Assembly: GCA_920105625.2 (NCBI GenBank)
Contig: OV050031.1
Coordinates: forward strand, 229,014,194-229,078,193
Source: Clusia tigrina
Lineage: Eukaryota > Arthropoda > Insecta > Diptera > Clusiidae
Direction: 5' to 3'
Length of the DNA stretch: 64,000 nt
Part shown: in pieces, positions 13,131 through 25,300 of the stretch
Layout: the number at the start of each line of letters is the position of its first letter
How positions within the stretch are numbered: position 1 is the first letter of the stretch
Made by a program: the position numbers and the translations under genes
The notes under the pieces: model-generated
The model's database searches: none
What the model saw: only the letters and a program-made list of their open reading frames with translations
Told to the model about the DNA's origin: nothing

Positions 13131-16100
13131 TTCGAAGTACACCGCCTCCATTTGCCTCACCCTCCGTAGGCTGGCTTAAGTAGTGTAAAAGTTGCTTAGG
13201 GTGCTATCAAAATAAAAACAGAACAAACGAAATTGAGTTGAACAACCACGACAATTGCCACACTTGCGTGACTTTAGCGCCGGTGGACGCTTGTGTTTTA
13301 TTTGTATTTGTTCTATTTTTTGTATTTGTTTTTGTCATTGTTGATTGTTTTTGCTGTTCCCCTTAATTAAGCCAGCAGTCATTTGGCTGCTGAGAGCTCG
13401 AGCATTGTTTTTGCCTGACTCGGGGCCTTCTACAAACACAAAATATAAAAATTGGAATACAAATGCAAATGGCACACAAAGCGCTGCAATTTAATGGAGT
13501 TGTAAACAGCCCGAGACACATTCGTATGTAGCCCGCCGCGTGTCCCCGGTTGAAAAAGGTAAATAGTGGTAATTGCAACTTAAATGCACACCAATTCTTC
13601 AAAATGTGTCCAAACAGAGTTCGAGGAGTTCAAATATTTGTCGTTTGTCTTTTAATGTGGGCGAATGAGCGCACTATCAGTGGCGCATTCGAAGTCAGAT
13701 GGGGCTGAGAAGGGGTGATTAAATAATCACTTAAGTGTAGTTTTAGCGTAATAATCCAAGCCAAAATTCATTCAAATCCAAAACGATGATATATTGATGA
13801 TGAAATATTAGAATCAAACAGATTGGGAGTCATCGGGTAAGCACTGAGGGAAATGATCTAAGTAACTAAGATTCATTCTGAGGCCTGATGTGAATAGAAA
13901 ATTGCATTTTTTGCCTCCATTCTCACGGGCAAAGTCCTTGAATCACCAACTTGTCATACGCCAGTTTTGAGTAAATTTGCCAGTCTGCTCAAGTTTCTAC
14001 TGTATTTTCCAAAAAAAGGACCCCCACTACTACTTCCACTGCCATTTGCAGGCATGTGCATCCAACTGGCGACTCAATAAGCCACTCTTCCGTAAACACA
14101 GCAACCAGGATATGGAATGATAAATTGGCATGTTGCAAACCGAAACTTGCAATTTGAAATGCATGGAAATCTGAATATGTGCACTCGGCGAAAATTAAGT
14201 TCTGTTCTATGAAATCTCGCCGACAGCTGCGAAGGAAAACATTTAATCAAATTGATTTGCCTTGTGTGCCACTGTTTTCCTTTCCACTCCGTCGGCGCTG
14301 ATGCGAAAGCAACTTTTAAATAATTCTGCAGAAAAGTCAAATGCGGGAAGGTGGCTCTCTCCACCGTACCCGAATGGCCCTAGACAGAAAAACGTCGTGA
14401 GGTTGCCAGCGCCATTCTTGCAGTTGAGAGGCAGTTCAGCCAAATCGCACGTCACTACGCTTGGCATGCCTGTGGCAGTGAGTAGCGAATTGCGAGTGTA
14501 TTGTCGAGTGCAAATCGTTGCATCTGTCCAATATGTCAATGTGGCAATTGACAAGCGGCAAACTGGCAAATCAATGTTTAAAATGTTCCGCAGGAATCTT
14601 GAAACTGCGGCAGCTCCATTGCATGCAGTAAAGCAGAGTAGGGCCAAGGAGGACACAGAGTTCAGTGGCATACTCACTAAAATATGCTTTTAGCTAACGT
14701 TCATGCCGGACACATCTGTGCTTATTGGAGTACTCAGCAAGTCAATTCACAATTAGGAGGCAGGAAATAAATTGAATTATAATTGACGCCGATGTTGCTC
14801 TTGTCGGTTAGTCATTGCTTGAGATATAAAGCAATGACTAAAAGACAAGAGGCGTTCCTTCTCACTTGCGGAACTGTTATCCTTACCTAGGAGGGCAAAC
14901 TCAGGGCAAAAATCAGGAAAATCCTTCGGTTGTGTGGAGAACCAGCAGCAAACTGGTAGGTTCTGGCAGCTTACTATTTAAACCGTAGTTATGAAGCACC
15001 GAATTCGAAGGAAACACGACAGGGAATCCACTAACTAGCTCAGGATACCCTAATTACAAATAATAACAAACGCAGCAGGAAATTGAAACGCAGATTTTCT
15101 GTATTAGTAAATTTTGAGGGAAATACTGAACTTGGGATGGTTTGACTTGTTTGCTTACAATGAGTGCAAAAACATCGCTTCATAGAGACTTGCCAGTTGA
15201 CTGTAGTCCGGCATCCTGGAAATTAAGGCACCGTAAGTGAGTGTTGCGACTGCTGCTGTTCTAACACGATTCGAATAATTGTTTTCTCTGTCACGGGAGT
15301 CTTTTTCTTCCCCAATTACACTCTGGCTTAATTATTCAACTGCACGACAAGCAGCCGGAACAAGCGAAGAAGCCGCCCACATTCAGAGCCATGATTCGTT
15401 TTGTGAGACTGGCGCATTTCTCGTAATTCACGTGTTCACTTCGTTATTTTTTGTTTGTTTTTGTTTTCTATTTTATATTTTTTATGCAAATCCTGTTGAA
15501 ATTTAAATTTAATGCCCAATTTGCCTAAGCTGCAAATAAGATTAAAAATTAAATTGCTTTTTGCATAAATACTCGAAGACTTGAAGAGTGCGCTCGCGAT
15601 CTCGAATATGTTTTCAATTTGCAGTGCGGCAAATCTTGGCGGCAAGACGAATGTCAGCAAAGAAAAATAAAATTAAATTATGCCAATAAATGAGATATAA
15701 AAGCAGTGGAAGAGAGGCATGCAGAAGCGCAGAGGGGCGGAGAGGGCGAGCATCCGCGGACGCAGACCTGCGACTCAGGCCGTGAATGCGAAACGGCAAC
15801 TTATTTACATATGCATATGTGCTGGTCCTGATGCCGCTAGCTACGAGTATGTGGAGGGAGGGGTGGGCGGAGTGGCTAAGGGGTTCAATGGGGGTGAGGT
15901 GGCTGTTATGATTATGTTAACAGCATTGTTAAAGTGTATCAGGCGGTCGGTCGGGCTATGAGGTCTACAAACGCAGGATAACGCAGCAATAACAACAACA
16001 ACAACAAGAACAACAACAACAAAGACAAAACAACTGCCACAATACAACAAGCGACAAATATAAGCGCAATAAAAACACAGCCAGACGCACGCTCGCATAC

Positions 16101-18730
16101 GCAGCCATTCGCATTAAAACGTGTGGAATTTGTACAAGTGCCAGTTTACATGAGAGCAATAAAGAATATTGAGTAAATTGCTTTTCTGCCTCCATTTGCA
16201 AACACGCTCCCCCACACCCCCCCACACACACACACACTCGCATATCCACTCTCCTCTCTCTCTCTCGCGCACTAGCTGCACACACAAAACACTCTCATTT
16301 CGGAATTGTTTTGCATTATCGTAAAATTTTACATTCAAGGACATGCAGGCACACCCAAACGTACTCCCGCACTCCTGCACAGCCACACAATGCGCAGCTT
16401 TGGTTGTACAAAAGGACGATATTTTTTTGGGATTTGTCGACGCTTTCATTTTCATTTCCATTCGCTTCGCAGTGACTGTTTTTTACATTCCGTTTGTTTG
16501 TTTGTTTGTTTGTTTTAATCCCGCCGCCGTATGTGTATCCTTACGTTTTCTGTTGTTATGTTCATTTCTTTCGCAGCCAGTGAGTATGATTCTCTTTATT
16601 GTGCTGTTGTCATATTTTTGAGTGTCCTGGCATTGTGGCAATTTAATATTATGAATATGTGTGCGCCTTGGCGTTATTATCTCAGTTTTTATTCTTGCTT
16701 TCTGCTTTTTTATTCTGCTCCGCAGCAGAACCTTTTGAAATATTTAAAAAATATGATTGCGACAAGGACGACGCACAAATGGCGTGGCGGCAAGCGCACA
16801 AGGTATGCAATAAAAAAGATAAAAATTTGTTTATTACTATTATTTATGAAGTCCTGCTGCAACACAAAAGCCTTAAATGGCAATTTCGGGTTTAATTTTC
16901 GCAAAATGTCAAGTGTGTGTGTGTAACTAAGTATCCTTTTTCTGCTCCCCATCTACGTGTGTGTGTGCGGCACTTCATTTAGAGTGCGCTTTATACATGC
17001 GGAAGTGTATGCTTTACAAGTAGTATACGAGTGCGGATTGGTAGCAGGATTTATCGATGTGTAGTTCAAATTGACCGAACACAATTCCAGTTCAACCCAC
17101 GGCGAGTCCGCTAAAACCACACGCTTCTCAAAAAAGGATCAGCATATTTATTTTTAAACTTGCGGTTTTCGACCTCATTTGATATGCTCAGCGAGCAGCT
17201 TCGCTGTCATTTCCAAGCTTTTTATGTTAGTCATTTTTACCTCAAACGGTCGCTTTTCACTGCTGTCTGTGCTGAAACATCGGTGTTCTCCAGCATGGCG
17301 AATCCAATTAAAGACTTGCTTAGTTTAATTGAGGTTTTGAATAACAACAACCGAAAAATATGCTCTGATTCAACCTTTCACAAACAGAACCATGGCAACA
17401 TTTGCAGAAGCCAGGTCCGTAAACTAAGAGACAGTTGACAGACCACAAGTGTCGTTGGCAGTTTTGTCAGGGCTTTATTGGACCCGTCGAATGTGGGTCA
17501 TTTGCTAGTTTCTCTTTCAACTGCGGGAACACTACATTTATCTGTGTGTGGCGTCAAACCTCCGCTTTAAGCCATGAAACACATCAAATTGTCAGACGAA
17601 GCTCAACTTTAATACAAGTGAAAACTGCAGGAATCGAGATTCCTCAAATCCATCCTTAGTGGTAGAGAAGCCAATGAATCTTAAAATGTTGAGGGATCGG
17701 TGTGGATATCGGAGTAGGGGTATCACTGCTCGATGCTTGTGCACTTTGAATATGATGCTGGCACCAAGAACACAGTGAACTGAGTGCTCTACAGGACACG
17801 ATCATTGTTATTTCGTGCCTGCAGTTTTAACGATTTGGATGTGTAGGGAATTTGGTCCAAGCAGGAGGGTGCGTTATATCGAAAATAGTCCAACCTGATC
17901 CGCCATACATTCAGAGTCATTACATACCGAGGGGTAAACTACAATTACACAACGGACCAATTCAAAATATCTTTTAATCGTTTCATATTTACATAATAAA
18001 TAAGCTACATGAGCAGAATTTGCTGTAGTAGTCAGGTGCATGGCCTTCTGTGGGAGCCTATGCTACCAAAATCCTTAAATTGCATTGCTCAAAGGATTTG
18101 CTGCCATAGCTTAGCGGCAGTGCTCCCAATTCATGCTTCCGTCTGAGTGGTTATTGCATCTCTTTAGCTGATCATTTAAGCTGTAATCAAAGGACACATG
18201 AATTGTAAAATGGTTTCAGGATAAACACAATAACAGAATAAAAGAGCAGCAGCCCTGCAGGAGCTCTCTCTAGAGTGGCTTGAAGTGGCAGTTGAAACTA
18301 TCTGCAGTAGCTTTAAACGATGACTGCATAATTACTTTAAAAATAGCCAAGAGTACTTGTAGGAGACGTACATCAAGTTGTTGTTTATTTGCATTTGTGC
18401 AAAATTATGTGTGAAAGTTAAGCAATGAAAGCACAAAATAACAGACCCCAAGTAGCAGTCAACAGGATGCGCTGCAGGATAACCTAGAAAGCAGAAGGGA
18501 ACAAAACAAATGTGTGCAGTGATAAAAATACTTGCAGGCAGCAACAGCAAAGGCAACAAATAGCAGTGGGTGGTGGCGGATGATGGTGAAGGGAGTGACG
18601 GAAGGACATAATCACCTTGTAGGAACTTTGCTGAAAAGACGGAGTGGAGCAAACTCTCAAAAGTGTAAAGAAATCAGGTTGAACAATAGCAATAACAAGG
18701 ACTAGCGGCAACAACAGCAGCAGCAGCAGG
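13131..18730. other. Noncoding intergenic DNA with simple repeats
   Basis: It contains a CAA tract near 15991-16023, a cytosine/CA/CT-rich patch at 16207-16270 ending in CTCTCTCTCTC, and a TTTG tetranucleotide run at about 16491-16516. All longer open frames overlap these repeats or lack protein-like composition. No exon of a known gene was recognised. Confidence 0.55.
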
Positions 18731-19997
18731 AAATGTCACAAGTTGGCACGGTTTGGTTGTATAAGAGTATTGTTCGGAGAAAGGTGGCGGGACAAAGAAA
18801 CAGTGTAAGTAAACATGCAAAAGAAAAAACCAGGGTTCCTATCGCTGGAACGAGCCAAAGTTTCCTCTCCGATTTTGTGTACTTTTGCATTTCATATGCT
18901 TGGAGGGCGTGTTACTCGCTTGTGTGTGTGTGTGCAGTGAACTGTGCGATTGGAGTTAACATGCATTTGATTAGAAACTTTAGAATGAGAATTTATGACA
19001 GCAGAAATCTTTGAAATTAGTTGCCAATCCGCTTTTTATCTCTCACATACTTCCATACTCGTGGTTACTTTGGAGGGCCTGAAAATGTAAGCTCTTCGCG
19101 CACGCCTTCCTCAGAGCTTGAATAAGAAATCCAATGTTCTATTTGTCATGATCACAGCAGTAATGGAAACACCTTAATTTGTTGTGTGTGCATCCTGATA
19201 TTATTCCAGTAATCCTGGTGGAACTGTTGATATAAGTATCAACGTCGGGGACGCACTTTTCTTCTCTCAATTTTATGCACTTTGGACCTGACTTGAAGCT
19301 CAACATATGCCCAAGGTAGCTATAGGATTTAAGGGCGGTTCGGAGGAGAGAGTTTGAACTGCTTGTAATACGATTGTGCCATAAAGAAGCGTCACCAACC
19401 CACTCAGGCTCAATCGAGATATCCATCTGTGATGTATGCAGCCGTTGAATTAATCATTGCGTGCGAACTGTTAAAAGGAGCGCATTTAAATAATTTGCAG
19501 CTATTTTAAGCAAATGTGCGCCGAAATATTCCTGCATGCGCGGCGGATTAGCATAATTTATACCAGCGCTGCAGGAAAGCGGAATAAGAACGGCCGCGCA
19601 CCCACCTCACATTTCGATCTACAGCAGCGTACCCCGCCGGCTGTGAAATGCTGCAAAAACGTCGCGCTTCCGCCGTACTCGGGCAGTACAAGGAGCACAA
19701 CAAGCGCCGCTGTTTCAATTTTCGCACCTCTTTGTTTGCCCGGCTACTGCACACAGTGCGGCGTCTAAATGCAAATTATTTATTAGGCAAATAAATCCCA
19801 AGGTGTGTGTGTGCGTGTGGCTGTGTGGGTTGGCGGATTTGCATTAGTTGGTAAATTTACGAGCACACACACTCACGGAGAGCGTAACAAAAGATGAAGC
19901 CGGACATTTTTTGTGCTGGTATTGTTTCACTTTAAAAAGGGCACAACGGAAGGACAAAGCGAGCGAGTATGCGCAGCGCTGCCTGAACAAGCCATAT

Positions 19998-20031
<34 letters not shown>

Positions 20032-22039
20032 TCAGCCAAACACACAAGCACACCTTCAGCAGCTTATAATAAATGGCCACGGGCTGTGTTTGTACGTTTG
20101 TGGTGCACTTTTTACATTTACCTGCCTGGTCCTGGCGAGTCCTGGCTGGTCGCAGGCGGAGCACCGTTTCTGCTTCCGTTTACCTGGCTTTAAGCTGACT
20201 TTTTGTGTGTGCGCTGGCGTTTGGCTTGTGTGTTGCTGGTTTTGTGTTTGTGCAGCATATTCCTCACTCTCGCAAATGCCTGCGCGCTCACTTTTTGCCG
20301 AGATTTACGATTTCATTGAAATGTACGCCAGAGGAACACGTGTAAACGCGTTGTTTGCATGTAGCTACATTGAAATGTAATTGTGATTCGCTCTGAGTGC
20401 TGGGAGGATACTGGTGTGCGTGTCTGTGTGTGTGCGGGCCGTGCAAACTGTGTGCAAAATGAAGTGCAAAGAATTCACGCGCGAGTAAATCTTGATTAAT
20501 GACACGTGAAAAACGGCTTTTCTTAATTATCCTAAATACGCCGAAAGAGCGCTAAAACAAAAGCACACAGAAAACTTAAAGCAAGCAGAAGCTGCCGAAA
20601 ATTCATTACGGAAATTGACACCCTGTCTGCACCCCTCGGCACTCACCTGGCTGCAACTATTAATAATTTTTGCCCCCAGCAAATCCACTCAGCTCGCAGC
20701 TCGCAGCCCGCACCGCTTTAATCGGGCTCATCTTTAATCAACGTTAATTGAATTTTTCTGCGCTGTCGGCTGCACGAGGATATGCAAAAATGTTTTTCAA
20801 TCCTTTACACACGCCAGACAATGCGTCCCAGCTCCTCCGCTGGCGTCTTGCAGTGGCTGCAGTGGCGCGACTCCGACAAGCCAGCCTGTGCTTGTAAAAG
20901 GTCATCCCTACTTTTAATTTCATATGCAGAAAGCTTTGATGTCTGCATCGAGCTGAGTCATTACTAGTTGGTGTGTATTGATTACAGGGATTCCGACTGG
21001 CGGCTCGGAGCCAGGAGTCGTGGCAGCGCTCTTTGAAAACTGTGCAGGAGAATCCAGCAATGGCACGGAGTTGGTCCTGGACGACGCGCTATGGGTGCAT
21101 TTATCAAAACTTTTTAATTAAAATTTGTGTCTGGCGGCGACTCTGCTCTTTTCTGGCTCCTTGCGAATGTGTGTGTGTGTGTGTGGGATGGGACAAACAC
21201 ATGTAATTCTGCATAAAAAATGTGGAATTAATATGTTCATCAGTGGATTAGCAGCGATTTTCTTTGCTGCTGTGGCCGCTGCCGATTGAATTACTTTGAA
21301 TACGTTTAGTGCGGATTATCGCTGGCACGTCCTTTGTGGCAGCGTCCTTTTTAATTACACTATTTTGCGAAAGTGGACCGCATTTTTATTGAAAGTTTGT
21401 TTTTGTGGAAATGAATAAAATAAAAATAAGGCAAATAATTAAAAATGTTTAAAATTAGGTTCAAACCCAAAATAGTCAAATAGAGTATCCTCCACTCTAG
21501 TTGGACAGGGTGCGAAAACTATCACCGTCCAAGCCATGAGATGTTATTGTTTGTTATCTGTAATCCTGCGGATTTGGCATTGGCCGATTTGCATGATATC
21601 GAATGCAAGAAAAAGTATTAATACGCGGCTGCCTCGAGGTCGGGCCCGAATTACTACCGTGGAATATGTCCCGCCTGATAGACATCTTCCCTTTAAAGTA
21701 TCTACATGTGTTATGACTCTTTTCCGTGTTTTAGTTAATCTACATTTGTAATGAAACCAGACTGTTTCATACGTAGGACAGATTGCAGGAGCAAACAGCA
21801 ACAAGTGCTTCACAAATTTAAAGATTTTTCGAAGCATTACTCCCGACATAGCGTGAACGCATCACCCACTGTGAAGATGAAATTCGTCCACTGACAAAAA
21901 TCTTGCTTATTCAGAAAATAATGGATCAAAGTAGGCGAATCAGATTTTGGTTCGTTTGTTTGTTTCTTTTGTATCTTTTGTATGTTTCTTTCTTCTCAAT
22001 CAGGTTAAACTTTCAGTGGGTTAAATAGTGATTGAGAAT
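18731..22039. other. Noncoding intergenic DNA with CA microsatellite
   Basis: A perfect (CA)n run lies at 19999-20028, with GT-rich patches near 19803-19830, 20411-20435 and 21170-21184. The cysteine/threonine/histidine-rich open frames around 19.8-20.4 kb are readings of these repeats. I recognise no gene. Confidence 0.55.
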
Positions 22040-22235
22040 CTTTCATAAGGCAGAGAAAAGCAGAGAAAGAAACAAAGCAGAGTAAGAAACAAGGCAGAGT
22101 AAGAAACAAGGCAGAGTAAGAAACAAGGCAGAGTAAGAAACAAAGCAGAGTAACAAACAAAGTAGAGTGACAAGCAAAGCAGAGTAACAAACGTCCACAG
22201 TGGAGTAACAAACGTCCAAGATGGAGTAACAAACG
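22040..22235. repeat. 17-bp tandem repeat array (GCAGAGTAAGAAACAAG)
   Basis: A 17-bp unit, GCAGAGTAAGAAACAAG, is repeated almost perfectly from about 22075 to 22160. Degenerate units lie on both sides, and the right side passes into a longer unit ending GGAGTAACAAACGTCC. Read on the minus strand it gives a leucine/cysteine/phenylalanine-rich open frame that merely reflects the repeat. It lies about 70 bp from a long inverted repeat, and the two may belong to one mobile element. Confidence 0.9.
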
Positions 22236-22249
22236 TTTAAAAGATCTAA

Positions 22250-22377
22250 GCAAGTTGGGCTAAACCAGAGAACTGCTGTGAACCAGGAAGTCTTTATTCT
22301 GTTGACGAACCCTTTTTCGGGGCCGGGATAAAGCTCAACCATTCCAGCTTTACCCCGGCCCCGAAAAAGTTCGTGAC
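22250..22377 (-). mobile_element. Long hairpin, possible LTR fragment
   Basis: Arms of about 30 bp (22305-22335 and 22346-22374) are inverted complements around a 10-nt loop. They differ by one mismatch and one 2-nt bulge (CC at 22311-22312). The core is TTTTTCGGGGCCGGG. On the minus strand the hairpin begins TGTCACGAAC and is followed by AGAATAAAGA, which resembles the promoter/polyadenylation part of an LTR. The TG start and AATAAA-like word suggest an LTR remnant on the minus strand, but no gag/pol, primer-binding site or second LTR is visible. A MITE or other foldback element is equally possible. Confidence 0.4.
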
Positions 22378-25300
22378 ACCACCCGAAACACAAACCAAAC
22401 ACAAATCTTAAGAAATACTCGAACGCTGGTGATTCCTTATGCACAATCCAACATTGTGAATGTGGACACCCTTGTGGAGTACAGTCTCCTGAAAGTTCCC
22501 ATCGATGCGATTGAGTTGGATCTATATCCAGATGGAGAAGGGCACCAATGCCTATCCTCAATGAGATCCCGGAATACCGGTACCTGTATCCTGGGAAACT
22601 GTAAAATTTGTCAACTCACTGCAGAGAGCACTGCTTTTCTTTCACCACCTAAATTCTGATTTCCGAACCTTCATATTGATTATTTTCCTCCACTTACCAG
22701 TGATACAGCTTTCAAGGACTTTTCCGACTTTCTGTACTACTTTCCGCAAAATGTTCTCTTTTGTTACTTCCGCTCCCGGTGCCGCTGCGCCCTATTTGGA
22801 GTCCAATCCTCTAAGCACACAAATTGGAATTAGCATGAAAATGTGTGCTGGGGTGATGCTAATTGCCACGATAACATTTTCGTAAACTATTCAGCACCGA
22901 CACACGCGTCAATCAACGCCCGACAACTTCATCACGAAGGCCACCGGCGTGATTGTGGGTCCCGTATATCCTTACAACAAATCAGTGCGAGTGCTTGCGG
23001 CGTTTAACAGCACTCAATTAAAATATTTATACTTAATTATAACGTGTTTCGCTTTGTTTTTTCCACTCTGTCCTTTGTTGTTGTTTTTAGGCGCTTTAAC
23101 GAGCGGCGGAGCAGTTTCCGTGCGGCAAAAACGTGTGTGAATTGATTGACGGTTTTGTGTTACTCCAGACTCGGACACGCAATCGGAAGAAATCACCCAA
23201 AATTCAAAACTCAGTGACCGAAGAGAGCGTGTGGGGTCTGCTGTGTGGTGCGGGGGTGTGCGTGCATGTGAGTGAACAGTGTGTGGGTGTGAGTGCGGCA
23301 CGGCAGCTTGTTTTGTGTCCGCTCGCTTAGGTGCCTCGTGGAAATGTGACGTGACGCGGCTGGGATTTTGCACTTTTCATTTGTTGACATTGCTGGACGG
23401 CCTTTTTTATTGTTGCCGTGCCGCCGCCGGTGTCACTGCTGCTGCTGGAGTCGTGTCGTAATAAATCTTCATTTTCGCTATTAAAATGTTGTAATATTTT
23501 TAAGCTTTTAGACGTTGACTTTTTTCGTGCTCGCCCTTGTTGGCGCTTCGTTGTTGCTGCTACTCCTGCTGCTGCTGCTGCTGCCGTCGTCATTGTTGTT
23601 GCTTTTGTTGCTGCTGCTACCGTTGTTCGTGCTAGACATTTTAGACGTTTTTATGTGGGGCCACCAATTCAGTTGTGTTTAAATTATTTAAGAGCGCTCG
23701 CCCGGAGCAATAAATATAAATGCAAATGAAAATTCTCTCGCAACGCGTTCCCATTAAACGGATTTCCATGAAGTTTCATGGAGCCATAATTTCACACACT
23801 TTCGCCAGGATTTTCGTGTCCAAGGTTGAGCTGGGATTAGCGCTTCATAACACACTTTCCTCTTTTATAATGGCCTATTTTGCTACTTTATGGCTTCAAA
23901 TAATGAATGATTTCTTATCAGAAAATTGCGTTGAGTAGTTAAAGTCCAAGTTATGAGAATGCGAAATGAGAGACTCGAGTGGAAGGACCCGCTTTACTTT
24001 TAATTTATGTTTATTTTAACTACATTAAATATAGAAAATGTAAGTCAAAAGGTGAACTACCTTTGCCTTCATTATTCTTCACTCCCTATGGGAGTTCCTC
24101 GGAATTTAATGGGCTTCCGGATGATTGCATTAGAATGATTGCCCCTGGAGTGATAATGTGAATTGCTTACTTAACAATTTATATTTTAAGCAGAATGCTG
24201 TCTGACCGTACTGCTGCTTTCAATGCTTCAGACGACGGATCAGTAAATAGGCAGCTTAGAGGTGATTTCAGCCTACAATGAAGACATTTGCGAGTATAAT
24301 TCAGACTTTTTAAAGAGTCCCCAAATAATTCTTATTATTCCTGCTTTTCAAGTTCATAATGGGATCTGCCCAATGTATCCGTAAACGTCATGTCACTGAC
24401 GAAGAGAAAGCCTTTAAGTATTATAGTAGTTTTCTTATACTCAGAGACTTAGAGCGAAGGCTACAAAACGAACTCATCTGATGGAAACCTTGCCTTGTGC
24501 TTATATTCTCTTTCATTCAAGTACGTTGACTGGAATTTGGGGACAGTGTCTCATTATTTATCCTCATAAGTCACTCCTAAGTTATTGTGCCACATGATTC
24601 TTCTTTAGCACATTTTCGAAGCTTATGTTCTGTTGCACACAATAGACTCAGGTGTCTTGGAGAATATATCTTAGATATGAGCAAGATCCCTCATCTTGAT
24701 TCCTCGAAAATATATGAATTCCTGTCGAAAATTAACCTGACAGAAGATTTATTGATGAGACTATCCTCATCTTTCAAATAAATAGGGGCATCACAACAGA
24801 TCTTTCAGGTCGCAGTGTATAACACCCTTAAATATATTTATGTTCTGTTCCATTGACGGAGCCAACGGATTGATGATCAGCTTTTAGAAAAATTCAAGAC
24901 ATACGCATTGATGACGGTAGCAATTTCGCATGAATTCCTATGCAAATTGGGTCACCAACATAGCTGCGAAGATCCATTCCACATCGAACTTCAAATTAAC
25001 CCCAAGGCTCCAACCCGGGGGCACTGAACTTGGGAAAGCTGCTCCAATATGCTGCGGTTGTGAAGAGGACAGATAATGAACAGAGTGTGTAGCAGGCCAC
25101 TACCTTCAGACTTTCACTTAAACACACTATTTCCTACAATGGAGTCAGACTGCTACCAGCTCTGATCTCATTATTAAGTGCACATTAACGACTCTCAGGA
25201 CCTTCCCTAATAGCTTAGCAGTAAGCTCCGCATATGTCTATAATAGAATCATTAGCTGAACTGCTTTGCAATGCGGACATAAATTCTTGCCGGCTCCCTT

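Noticed and set aside
19844..20380. Overlapping Cys/Thr/His-rich frames
   Set aside because: These are translations of the CA/GT microsatellite and its surroundings.
22043..22561. 172-codon minus-strand open frame
   Set aside because: Its C-terminal half is the translation of the 17-bp repeat array, and the hairpin lies in the middle. It is not a credible protein.
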